This document shows, piece after piece, positions 29,201-37,020 of a stretch of 64,000 nt of DNA. Numbering within the stretch: the stretch's first letter is position 1; each line of letters begins with the position of its first letter. This stretch comes from Pycnococcus provasolii (lineage: Eukaryota > Chlorophyta > Pseudoscourfieldiophyceae > Pseudoscourfieldiales). Under the pieces are notes generated by a model, which saw nothing but the letters and a program-made list of their open reading frames with translations, made no database searches and was not told the DNA's origin. Where the stretch lies: positions 434,001 to 498,000 of the forward strand of contig CP150580.1 in NCBI GenBank assembly GCA_049487715.1. Reading direction: 5' to 3'. The translations under genes and the position numbers were made by a program.

Positions 29201-29590
29201 ACGGATGTGCTGTGGGCGAGTGCCAGCCAACACGTGTGTCGCAGCGTGGTCGAAGGATGGAGCCGCAACAAGCGTGTCAGCCAGATGGGTGCGGCGCAGA
29301 TGCAACTCGACCTGAAGGAGATGGCAGCGGCATTCAAAGCTTGCGGTGCCACGGGCACACCGAACCTTGCTCTTGCGGAGGAGTACGTGACGGTGTTCTA
29401 CCAGCCCACGGAGGACGAGCTGGGCCGTTGGATGTTTACGCACGTGCACATGTGGAGCCCGAAGGTGCTCGAGGCTGCCGTTTCGCAGTACGGAGGCGCG
29501 ATGGGCTGGAACAGGAAGATGGTTGCGGATTGGGTGGAACGAGCACGAGCTGCGGTGCAAGCTTCGAACGCATCTTCGAACGTTATGTAA
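26255..29590 (+). CDS. VPS50: VPS50/syndetin, EARP (GARP II) tethering complex subunit
   Basis: 1111 residues. After a low-complexity N-terminus (about 1-165), the coiled-coil tether region begins LEPAFFESELDELAVALTPL and ALHAVTNQLSRQVQGHRDEI. The C-terminal domain includes LKWSVRYAELMPLLGPSASV, HALPPNYHQKVGEWYTRTLDSTDDL, DTDVLWASASQHVCRSVVEGW and LALAEEYVTVFYQPTEDELGRWM, which match the C-terminal block of CCDC132/VPS50 proteins, including the ending that runs to about 1085. EARP tethers recycling-endosome vesicles together with VPS51-53. Several inserts are acidic and Ala/Ser/Gly-rich, as in its neighbours. The first in-frame ATG is 26255; the TTG upstream is not a start. Confidence 0.85.
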   Translation: MADMLRRARDRLSLKETSKSNPTGGDPGGAGAPGGGLLSRASARFGFSSAMIGSNARSPNASSSGRKSTKKASSSGADSASGVLASSSAAAPLSSAQRFLQEHHSNASVSSSAVYNSAGLVSTATVNALLTSTSTSAAAAAATTNDDDDANSDETSSKTHEPTPAEQRDAAVVEALEPAFFESELDELAVALTPLGDDFKESDIERAIDERETALHAVTNQLSRQVQGHRDEIVAGIDQVSTVEHDLNAGYTLVRNARRHLAVAQEEAAQSARVAEGAALKRRITAVLETLQQLSDACEMRDRLRAELEAHEYATAVRTCAICMEKLSNLGDKAGAAKDLKRTIDKLLDEVVQGIDAQVRAVCMSFDDERMATIVDAYVSLGDPSGLADKLGAAFGEAALTATTMVVKGYALAPSSRAGGHAASTGAAANWTYAELVERLPGEMYRSCLLKTLESLFDVLATHRAMVQWHEERMEEALKEESNSNASEVLRRNLEALAECQSAAWDLMSRRVATLLGAPAAHEGENFVHIVRSVDRFCACGEAFTGVEASALRNHMARQSSRFFSGYHRQNLEGLKKMLEHEMWMPLGAPASTNAPHLKRSFVRTGGGGGASSSKTPIDGGGDPAALFQRGNPFRADEDGKFLEEDQDQDQDSRAATAGDDSDDEHEAAMVAEAEDDEMGAGASRAGVAAPAADGGAVVTTGSLACLKWSVRYAELMPLLGPSASVTVFLGLCQLFEAYMLQLYRVFGPRDPLTGGFAGVSTGALTPRLQATLQRVTRSIGWAMPAPPPAPMPSPTSSSSDDGGSTGGAQTMAARAKQSMARAKQSMLARANGGAPSSAAGALGGGGGDAVASSETSSGMLSSGNLFALRERCAACESLQHLASEMRGVKDELKHALPPNYHQKVGEWYTRTLDSTDDLVECVFRAAAQLLWPVSALVEAIASSKYDADDIGTSHSAWVDEVRSEASRFASNLAIASMTPRDTDVLWASASQHVCRSVVEGWSRNKRVSQMGAAQMQLDLKEMAAAFKACGATGTPNLALAEEYVTVFYQPTEDELGRWMFTHVHMWSPKVLEAAVSQYGGAMGWNRKMVADWVERARAAVQASNASSNVM

Positions 29591-29744
29591 CATAGTAGTT
29601 GTATGTTAATCTGATACCAAAAGAAGGCATATTTAAAAGTAAGGATGCACAACCCGCTCTCGACTAGGGAAAAAAAAATAAGGGTGAAATGTCATTACTT
29701 TTTATGTTTTTTTTTTTTGGCGTGACCAGCGTCTGTCTCGTTCT

Positions 29745-31296
29745 TCACTGGAATTCCACCAATCCCCTCTTAGCGAGCTTCACTTTAGGGTACCCTTCGA
29801 TGGCAAGCAGCGTTGGGTTCTCCATGAAGAAGGCAAAGTTTTTGAGGAAGTAGACAGCATTCTCCGCCACCATAGCACGTCCGTCCATCGACAGGTTTAC
29901 GGTCATGCGCTTCACCGCCTTCGGGCGCTTCGTGCTCGGGTCCAACTCAGCCTCCACGCGCGTTCCACCGACGGCGAGGATACCCCACTGCGGCGGATTC
30001 ACAACCGCCTGGAACGAGTCGATTCCAAACATGCCAAGGTTGCTGACGGAGAAGCTCCCTCCCGTGAATTCCTCAGGCTTCAGCTTGTTGTCCCTCGCGC
30101 GTCCTGCAAGCTCGCGGATGTCCGCAGCAACCTGGAACACGCTCTTCTCGTCGGTGTTACGCACGATCGGCGTGACAAGTCCCGTGGGCGTGGCCACGGC
30201 AACGGCAACGTCGACGGTTTCGAGCTCGTCGTACAGGCTAGGCGCATCGTCGTTGAATCGAATATTCGCCAGCTCCGTAGCACGCAGCGCGAGTCCCACG
30301 GCACGCACGACGCAGTCGTTCATCGAGATCTTCGGCTGATCTTCACCTGCGGACTTGTTCATTTCCACGCGGAACTCCTCCGCGGCATCCATGCTAATCT
30401 CCTTCTGCATGTACTGGTGCGGGTTCTCCACCTTGCTCTCCAGGAGTCGCGTCGCGATGATTTTGCGAATGGTTGTGACGGGGATCACCTCGAAGTCGTC
30501 GTTGGACTCGGGCAGCGCGGCGGGTGCCTTAGGTGCCTTAGGTGCCGCCGAGGTTGCGGCGGTTGCGGCGGCGGGTGGCGCCGCCGCGCCAGGCTTCATT
30601 CCCGATGCGATGGCGGCAAGCACGTCGCCCTTTGTGATGATTCCTCCCGGTCCCGTTCCCGCGATTTGCGACTTCTGCAAGCCCGACGAAGCGAGCAAGT
30701 TAGCAGCGGCCGGTCCTATGAGCCGTGCTCCCTTGGAGCCAGGTGCCGCTGGTGTGGCTGCTGCTGCGACTGGTGCAGCTGCAGCTGCTGCGGCGACTGG
30801 TGCAGCAGCTGCTGCTGCGGCGGGTGCCGCAGCCGCAGCGGGTGCGGGAGCGGTGTAGTTGGCGAACGCGGCGACGTCCGCTTCGGATTCGCAGAGCACA
30901 CCCAAGCACGTTCCCACGGCGACATCCTGCGCACCCGCGGGCACAAGTATTTTCGCGAGAAATCCTTCCTCCTGCGAGTCGAATCCGACCGTCGCCTTAT
31001 CCGTTTCAATTTCCGCGATAATATCCCCTTCGTTGACCTTCGCTCCTTCGCTCATATTCCACTGCGCGATATTCCCTTGCGTCATGGTTGGCGAGAGCGC
31101 GGGCATGGCGATGGGCGTGTGCGGCGGGAGGGAGGAAAAAGACACCTTAGATGAAGAAGGAAGACCCATAAGACCCATAAAAGAGGGCCTGTGAATAAGA
31201 AAGGAAGAAGGGGATGAAAGCAGCAGCAGCAGCTACTGCTGCTCTCCTCCCGAACGAGAAGGCGAAAGAAACACCAGACATGGCCATGGCGGACAT
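29745..31296 (-). CDS. Mitochondrial dihydrolipoamide acyltransferase (E2) or E3BP-like protein
   Basis: About 486 residues from two exons, 31296-31237 and 31145-29745, with a 91-base intron (GTAGCT...CTAAG). The splice joins an amphipathic leader (MSAMAMSGVSFAFSFGRRAA) to VSFSSLPPHTPIAMPALSPTM, the junction normal for mitochondrial E2. A lipoyl domain carries ETDKATVGFD; an Ala/Pro linker, a peripheral-subunit-binding domain (ARLIGPAAANLLASS...GPGGIITKGDVLAAIA) and the acyltransferase domain follow (PVTTIRKIIATRL, EISMD, GSFSVSNLGMFGID). The usual DHRVVDG at the active site is DGRAMVA near residue 438, so the catalytic His is absent. It may be an E3-binding-protein-like scaffold or an inactive E2. 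The intron is inferred. Confidence 0.78.
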
Positions 31297-31940
31297 GTTC
31301 GTGTGCTCGCGTGAAGTGAAGTGCGGGGAGGGTTTCGACGGACGGGCCACGGACGGACGGGAACAACAGTCGGGGAAGAACAGTCCGTTGTCGGGGAACA
31401 GAACAGGCTTCGAACAGGGGTGCCCAAACTCCATAAACTCCATATCGAGTCCCGACTAATCAGTTCTCTCGCCCGACCCCGGACCCATATGTGAGGCTTC
31501 GTTGCCAAGTGACGAATTTGTTTCCCCCCCCCTCCCAGGGTTCTTTTGGCCTTGGCATCTTGCTTGGACTTGGTGCCCCCAGGTTCCCCTTGGAGGTGTG
31601 CCAGCTTTCTTGCCAGGTTTCTTCGGGGTTGGGTGGGGTTTTTGTTCGGGGTTCTAGTTCGGGGTTGGGATTCTTCAGTCCCGTTCCACCTTCCCGTTCC
31701 TCGGGCCCATATTTGATTGTTTTTTTTTGGAAACTTTTCCAAAGAATTTTTTTGTTGATTGTAGCACATCTTGATTTCACTCCAAAAAATACACTCGCCG
31801 AAGAGGAACGACGCGAGCGCGAGCGGCGACGTGAGATTCACTCGGCTTGTTTGGTTCTGGCTCAGGTTTGAAAGACCGCTCAGGGTACAGCAACAGCAAC
31901 AAGAGTACCCCGCAGCAACAAGCAGTTAGTAGGGGACTAG
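31297..31940. other. Intergenic between two minus-strand genes
   Basis: No gene is supported. GGGGTTTTTGTTCGGGG and TCGGGGTTGGG at 31625-31675 are telomere-like, far upstream of the E2 gene. TTTTTTTTGG and TTTTTTTGTTG tracts surround 31725-31760. Confidence 0.4.
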
Positions 31941-33734
31941 CTAGTTCCAAGGGATTGCTGCGAGGCGGCGCTCGAGGTAGCCCGGGCAGTTGAGCAATGC
32001 AGCCTTCTCCAGGTCGTAGTCCCACTGCGGGAACAAGTTGATGTCCGAGAATGGCGCGGATTTCGGGAAGAGTTGAGACACGACCTGGTTCAGCCCAAAG
32101 AATTCTTCCTCGACCATTGGCGCCTTATTGATGGCATGGATTATGGCCTTCCTCACATTGATGTCGTCGGTCGGAGCCATGCCGGTGTTGAGAACGATGA
32201 CCGTGTTCTGGAATACGTCCGAGCGGATTGTCTCGAAGGTACCGCTGTGCTTGGTCTCAAAGTTGCGCACCTGAGAGCTGGTGAGCGGCCCAATGCCAAG
32301 CGCCATGTCCAAGTCCCCAGAAAGAAGTGCGGCCTCCACCGCGTCCGTGTCGTTGAAGTACTTCACTTCGAGGAACTCGATCGCGGGCGCACCGCCCCAG
32401 TACGCCTCGTTCCTCGCGAAGAGAACACTAAGGTCCGTGGTGTTGTCCGCAGGGTCAACCTCCTTCGAAACGAATTTGAAGGGCCCCGTGCCGATCGGAG
32501 CCTTGAGGCCAACGCACGTCACGTTCTCGTAGAGGTGATTCCACTTTTCCGGACCGAAGCCGCCTTCACTTTGAGGGGTGCACGAGTTGTGCGTGTCCGT
32601 CTTCGTGCCTCCCTCCGCAAAGGCAGACGCAGCCGTCATCACCAAGGGGCGGAGGTACCCAAGTTCCTGAAGCAGCGGGTAGTACGGCGCGGACGTTTCG
32701 ATTACGAAACGACCCTCGGCGTCGCAGCTCCAAGACGATATGATTTCCGGAAGGCCGTACCACAAGTGCCGTTCTTTCACCGTGGGGTTCAGGACGTGGT
32801 CGAAATTCAGCTTGGCGACGCTGCAGTTCCAGCTGCTTCCGTCGTGGAACTTAACGCCCTCCCGAAGCGTGAAGACGGCGCGCTGGCCGTCGCCGTTGTT
32901 CGTGACTTCCCACTCGGTGGCAAGCGCTGGCTCGATAGCTCCGTCCTTGCCATAACGGACAAGGCCCTCGTAGATCCAGTTGTTCACGAACAGCTCGTTC
33001 GGGAAGTAGAGATGGGGATTCAGTGGGCCAACCGACTGGAACAGCCCGTTCGTGGTTCCAGGAGCCACTGTCACGTTCGCAGAGCCGGAAAGGATGCGCA
33101 CGTCGTTGAGGTCGTAGGCCCACAGCTGATTACCGGGCAGGACGCCGGTCAGGCGGCGATTGAACACGTAGGGGGCGCGCTCGCCCCACAGCGGGACGTT
33201 GAACGCCTCGCCGTGCACGTCGCGGAGAATCTCTTCCCACCCCTTGGCAATCTTTGACTGGTCCAGCTCCTTCTGTACAGCCTCGATCTTGCTCATCAGC
33301 GACTCCCGGGTCAGCGGCGCCGTCAAATTTTCCAGCGCCACGTGGTGGGCATTGGCCGTTGCCTGGCGCCACGATGTGGCGTAGCTGTGGGGATCGTACG
33401 GCGCGCCCCACGTCTTGCTCATGAACATATTGAAGGCACCCTGACTCATCAGCTCCCCCCACATCTCGCGATCGACCTCGCTCGTGTTGACTGAGATTCC
33501 AATCGCCGCTAGGTCCCGCGTGATCTCGTCCACCACAGCCGACGCGTGCGGATCGCCCTCCTTTACGATGAAGTCGACGGAGAGCGGCCTGCAGTCGTCG
33601 GGCGAGAAGGCGGGGATGCCAAGACCGCCGCCACTTCCCGTGATAGCACTCTCCTCCTCCAGCGTGTCAGCGTCCGCCGGCAGCAGCGACCCAGCCAGGA
33701 GCAGGAGCAGCGATGCTAGGCGTGGTGTCGGCAT
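31941..33734 (-). CDS. NikA-like family-5 solute-binding protein, circularly permuted, secreted
   Basis: 597 residues from the ATG at 33734, with a signal peptide (PRLASLLLLLAGSLLPADA). The fold is that of bacterial nickel/peptide-binding proteins, but the two halves are in swapped order. Residues 48-212 match the C-terminal lobe: PLSVDFIVKEGDPHASAVV, then KTWGAPYDPHSY, the counterpart of HRTWGAPYDPHAF in NikA, and GEAFNVPLWGERAPYVFNRRL. Residues 225-590 match the N-terminal lobe: GPLNPHLYFPNELF, YEGLVRYGKDGAIEPALATEWEV, REGVKFHDGSSWN, APIGTGPF and WDYDLEKAALL. No ABC-transporter permease is nearby and eukaryotes lack NikBC. A likely role is an extracellular or lumenal ligand sensor or carrier. 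The His that binds nickel in NikA is Ser here. Probable ancient gene transfer. Confidence 0.82.
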   Translation of the reverse strand: MPTPRLASLLLLLAGSLLPADADTLEEESAITGSGGGLGIPAFSPDDCRPLSVDFIVKEGDPHASAVVDEITRDLAAIGISVNTSEVDREMWGELMSQGAFNMFMSKTWGAPYDPHSYATSWRQATANAHHVALENLTAPLTRESLMSKIEAVQKELDQSKIAKGWEEILRDVHGEAFNVPLWGERAPYVFNRRLTGVLPGNQLWAYDLNDVRILSGSANVTVAPGTTNGLFQSVGPLNPHLYFPNELFVNNWIYEGLVRYGKDGAIEPALATEWEVTNNGDGQRAVFTLREGVKFHDGSSWNCSVAKLNFDHVLNPTVKERHLWYGLPEIISSWSCDAEGRFVIETSAPYYPLLQELGYLRPLVMTAASAFAEGGTKTDTHNSCTPQSEGGFGPEKWNHLYENVTCVGLKAPIGTGPFKFVSKEVDPADNTTDLSVLFARNEAYWGGAPAIEFLEVKYFNDTDAVEAALLSGDLDMALGIGPLTSSQVRNFETKHSGTFETIRSDVFQNTVIVLNTGMAPTDDINVRKAIIHAINKAPMVEEEFFGLNQVVSQLFPKSAPFSDINLFPQWDYDLEKAALLNCPGYLERRLAAIPWN

Positions 33735-34099
33735 GTTGGCGTGCAACAAAGCCTTTGTTCGACGTGGGCGGTGGTCGCACAGCGCGCGCGCGATGGAACA
33801 ACTGCGGTGGAATATCGCGCGGGACCGAAACCTAGGACACACCACCACGTGGTGTGTGAGAGTGTCACGCAGGGTCGGTTGCCGCCTGACCCACGATCGA
33901 CCCCGGGGATTTTCTTGGGAGCAAGGGGAGATAACACTTAGTCAGCACTTATTACAAAAAATCTCATAAATGAACTCATATGACCTCATATAACTGTCAT
34001 CTCCCCCCGTTAAACGAGAGAAACAACCCCAACCCCCCCGAACCGAACTTTTTCCTCATCTCCTCCTCCAACCCTAACCCTAACCACGCTCGCTCTCGC
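33735..34099. other. Intergenic between divergent NikA-like and small-ORF genes
   Basis: AT-rich around 33930-34000. It contains AACCCCAACCCCCCC at 34025-34040 and the telomere-like motif at 34069-34086. Nothing coding is supported. Confidence 0.4.
34069..34086 (+). promoter_or_regulatory. Telomere-like motif before small ORF
   Basis: CCAACCCTAACCCTAACC, only about 15 bases before the ATG at 34100, closer than in the other genes. Confidence 0.4.
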
Positions 34100-34354
34100 A
34101 TGTTGCGACACACCGTCGCGAACGTCAAGCGATGGCAGGGCAAGATGCGCCTGCCCACGACAGGGTACTTCGGACCGCTCAGCCGAAAGGCGGCGGCGGG
34201 AGCGTCGTCGGCGCAGCAGGCGTTGACGACGACGGGGCAGGTGCGCGTCGTCGTGGGCGCGGGAAGCACTGCAGCAACGCAGGCACGGACAACGAGTGGG
34301 CCAATCTCTGCCCAACTCCTTGGCGCGTGCGCCGCCATGACAAGTCTACGGTAG
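34100..34354 (+). CDS. Small basic protein of unknown function
   Basis: 84 residues: an N-terminal basic segment (RHTVANVKRWQGKMRL, YFGPLSRKAA) and a Thr/Ala/Ser-rich remainder, with no acids in the first half, as in mitochondrial presequences or small mitochondrial ribosome or membrane proteins. A telomere-like motif directly upstream supports a real transcription unit. No family is recognised. It could also be a truncated exon, but the frame has a clean ATG and a clean stop. Confidence 0.4.
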   Translation: MLRHTVANVKRWQGKMRLPTTGYFGPLSRKAAAGASSAQQALTTTGQVRVVVGAGSTAATQARTTSGPISAQLLGACAAMTSLR

Positions 34355-34738
34355 TCGAACAACAACAATCTGGATCTCCCCCCCGAACCAGAACGGAACC
34401 CCGAACAACTCCCCGAACTAAACTAAAATAAAATGCAATGTGGTTCAAGGATGGCCCCCCCAGTCAGCCAGTGGGAACCCCTTTGGCCCTATAAGAATTT
34501 AGATATGCGTTTGTTTGTGGTGGTCGGGGGATTTCTAAAGTGTGGCCCAGAAGGGTCCCGGGATCCCCTCCCCATATTCCCTGTCAGCCTGCTGTCCCCG
34601 CTGTCCCCGCTGTCCCCGTCCGCCGCTCGTCCAGAATTCTCATCTCACCTTTGTTGGTTTTTTCAAGTACTTCATTGTGCTGCTGCGCTCCCTGAATCCT
34701 GTGTAGTTGTACTCGTTTCATTCACAAATCAACCAATC
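34355..34738. other. Promoter/5' UTR side of OHP1-like gene
   Basis: Contains CCCCGCTGTC repeated four times at 34595-34620 and a TATAAGAA at 34490. Nothing coding is supported. Confidence 0.35.
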
Positions 34739-35131
34739 ATGCCTTCAGTAGTAGTAGCTGCTCCACGTGGCTTGCCTGCTTCTTCTCTTCGTGCGGTTTC
34801 GGTCGCTCGGTCCTCGTCGCGTCGTCACACTCGCACTGCCTGTTCTTCGGATGAGGGGTTCATGGGGAAGATCTCGAAAGATACCGAGAAGTACAAAAGT
34901 GCGACGGCGTCTAACGTCACGACGAGCGCGCCGCCAGGAGCGACCGTGCCGCCGAGCCAACCTGCGTTCCGAACGGCAAGGTTCGGGTTCGTCGAGAACG
35001 CAGAAGTGTGGAACACGCGCCTCGGTATCATCGGATTCTTCAGCTTGCTGATTGTCGAGGGAATCGCCAACAAGCCCCTCTTGACGCTCATGGGAATCGA
35101 GGTGGGCAACGGCATCGACATTGGATTCTAA
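34739..35131 (+). CDS. OHP1: One-helix LHC-like protein (OHP1/HLIP family)
   Basis: 130 residues. Residues 1-40 are a Ser/Arg/Ala-rich plastid transit peptide (SVARSSSRRHTRTAC). The conserved part is QPAFRTARFGFVENAEVWNTRLGIIGFFSLLIVEGI followed by KPLLTLMGIEVGNG. It contains the ENAEVWNxR chlorophyll-binding signature and a single transmembrane helix, matching Arabidopsis OHP1 (AEIWNSRACMIG..., ELIGVEIGKGLD) to the last residues. OHP1 works in photosystem II assembly in the thylakoid together with OHP2 and HCF244. The ATG at 34739 follows an in-frame stop-free 5' leader. No high-light element can be seen. Confidence 0.88.
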   Translation: MPSVVVAAPRGLPASSLRAVSVARSSSRRHTRTACSSDEGFMGKISKDTEKYKSATASNVTTSAPPGATVPPSQPAFRTARFGFVENAEVWNTRLGIIGFFSLLIVEGIANKPLLTLMGIEVGNGIDIGF

Positions 35132-35225
35132 GGCTGCCTTTTTTTCCTTTCAAATCTGTTTTTTTTGGTCAACTTCTCTAAAACACAGGTTACATAAACT
35201 ACAACTTTTTCTTTATTGGCTCAAC

Positions 35226-35954
35226 TCAACTCCCTCGCGCTTCTCCTCGCAACGCACGCGTGAGTGACGTCGTAAGCGCGTGCGATATCCAGCCAACGGG
35301 ACCGAGAACTTGGCACAGAAGAACGCTGTGTCTCGTCGTTACGCTCTTCTCGAGTCCGTCGCGGTAAATCACAACCGCGCCAATCAAGTCCCACGAGCAT
35401 ACGTGCAGCCAGTCCTGACCGACGTAGTGTTGTCGCGACAACGCGAACTCGCGCATCGCCGACGTCGACTTCACCGCCTCCGTGAGGAGCATGGACGCGT
35501 CCGTCTGCCACGCTTCGGCGTCGAACGTTCCCGTCTCCGTCGTCGAATAGTCGACGACTGTGCCTGTGACGAGCTCGGTCAGAAACAGGAGAGCTGCGAC
35601 GGTCGGCACGACGGGAGACTGCATGATGGCTTTCGTGACGTCGTTTTGCGGCAGAAACACCATCAGCGGGAATGGCAGGAGAAAGAATAGCTGGAACGTC
35701 GAAAACACGGGCTCGACGAGGTCAGTGCTGACGGCTAAAACTTCCCCAGGGGACGCTCGCGTGCATACGTTCCCAGACGTGGTTGTGGTGCTGCCAGTGC
35801 ACGGCGAAATGGCGCATCTGCTCCTGTGCCATGCTGGTTCCGTGATTCTGCTGCGTATTTTCTGGCTGGGCTCTGTGACGCGGTTAAGACGCGCGGTGGC
35901 AGTAGGAGCACGAGCACGCTGAACACGCCGAGTAACACGAGGGACGTTCGCCAT
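35226..35954 (-). CDS. ABA4-like (DUF4281) plastid membrane protein
   Basis: 242 residues. After an Arg/Thr/Ser-rich transit-like leader, VFSTFQLFFLLPFPLMVFLPQNDVTKAIMQS matches the first helix block of ABA4 (VFTVGTAAVLPFYTLMVVAP). WLHVCSWDLIGAVVIYRDGLEKSVTTRHSVLLCQVLGPVGWISH matches its signature ([33 protein letters not shown]). The family acts in neoxanthin formation from violaxanthin in plastid membranes. A GTATGC/CCAG pair near 35780-35700 could define an in-frame 78-base intron, but removing it would delete VEPVFSTFQ, which aligns with the family, so it is kept. Stop TGA at 35226. TGTAA lies about 30 bases downstream on the gene strand. Confidence 0.82.
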   Translation of the reverse strand: MANVPRVTRRVQRARAPTATARLNRVTEPSQKIRSRITEPAWHRSRCAISPCTGSTTTTSGNVCTRASPGEVLAVSTDLVEPVFSTFQLFFLLPFPLMVFLPQNDVTKAIMQSPVVPTVAALLFLTELVTGTVVDYSTTETGTFDAEAWQTDASMLLTEAVKSTSAMREFALSRQHYVGQDWLHVCSWDLIGAVVIYRDGLEKSVTTRHSVLLCQVLGPVGWISHALTTSLTRALRGEARGS

Positions 35955-37020
35955 GGCTGATCGGTCGGGAAAGCGGAGAACGAGAGGGGGGAACGAGGGC
36001 GGAACTGGTGCCGATGAAGGCGAGGATGATAGACTATTCGGGGATGGAGGCAAGAACTCAAACCCCGAAAACAAAAGGGTTCTGAACAGCCGGAAGGAGG
36101 AGAAGTCGGAAGGAGAGGTCGGCAGGTTGCTGGTCTGGTCTGGCCTCACGTGGCAAGGTGGCAAGGTGGCAAGGTGGCGAGCACAGTTTCAAAGTGTGTC
36201 GCCAAGCCCATAGAGGACGGGTCCCACAGAGAACCTTGTGTCGCCACAAGCACAAGCACAAGCACAAGGGGATCCCAAGAACGAGCCCAAGACCGGTCAC
36301 TCGACGTGGTCAGGAGAGAACAACCTGTACATACAGTAGTACTACGGTGCCTATGACCTTTATGAGGCTAGGAGTACCACGTATGAGTAGTCCTACCCGG
36401 CTAATAAAGCTGCTTTCGAAACCTCGTCGTCGATAGATGACAAACGCTACCGGGTAACTTTAATGGCTCGTAAGTAAGTACCGTACTGGTCAGGCATCAG
36501 CCTAGACTATCATCAGGCCAAGGTGGCATGGCATTGCGATGCAATGCGTTGCATTGCATTGCGATGCGTTGCTAATGATGCGTTGCGATGCGATGCCGAA
36601 TGCGTTGCCGAATGCTTGTTCTCTCCTGAATGATGCGCTCAAAAGCTTTTCTAACCGGAGCTCCTTCGAGAGTTCCTGATGAGAGTGTAAACTGTAAGGG
36701 AGCTCTCATCAGAATAGCCGGCATCACCGCATCACGCACTTCCTGAAGGGAAGGGTACCTTAACTCCTCCTCGTCCGGCAAACCACTTAAGGGCAACCTC
36801 CCCCATCAAACGTCCCCTTCAACGAGGCTCATCAGTCAGGTGCCACCAGGTGGCCATTGCACGTATCGTAGTGCTCCAGTTGCTTCCTCCTCTTGGTTGG
36901 CGGACGCTCCATCCCGTCTCGTCTTCATTTTGTTCGGCCGCCTCTTCCTTCGGTATCCGTAGCTTGCAACTGTGGAATTAAGCCATTAAGAAAGAGTGCT
37001 TCACAGTCTCTTCCATTACC
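35955..37020. other. Intergenic between divergent ABA4-like and ARM/IQ genes
   Basis: CAAACCCCGAAAACAAAAGG at 36058 is a telomere-like motif about 105 bases upstream of the minus-strand gene. Near 36155-36185 GGTGGCAAGGTGGCAAGG repeats occur, and a TGCGATGC repeat follows (listed). No coding region is supported. Confidence 0.45.
36530..36617. repeat. Degenerate tandem repeat of TGCGATGC/TGCGTTGC units
   Basis: About ten variants of GCATTGCGATGC and GCGTTGCGATGC follow each other over 88 bases. The segment can fold on itself only weakly. It is not coding. Confidence 0.75.

Noticed and set aside
32073-33257. 394-codon plus-strand ORF
   Set aside because: Antisense of the NikA-like gene, with no recognisable domain.
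33734-33848. Start of the NikA-like gene at 33848
   Set aside because: The codon there is GTG, and the leader is Arg/Ser noise. The ATG at 33734 starts directly with a signal peptide.
35702-35779. Possible in-frame intron (GTATGC...CCAG) in the ABA4-like gene
   Set aside because: Removing it deletes VEPVFSTFQ, which aligns with the first membrane block of the ABA4 family. The unspliced frame is open and better conserved.
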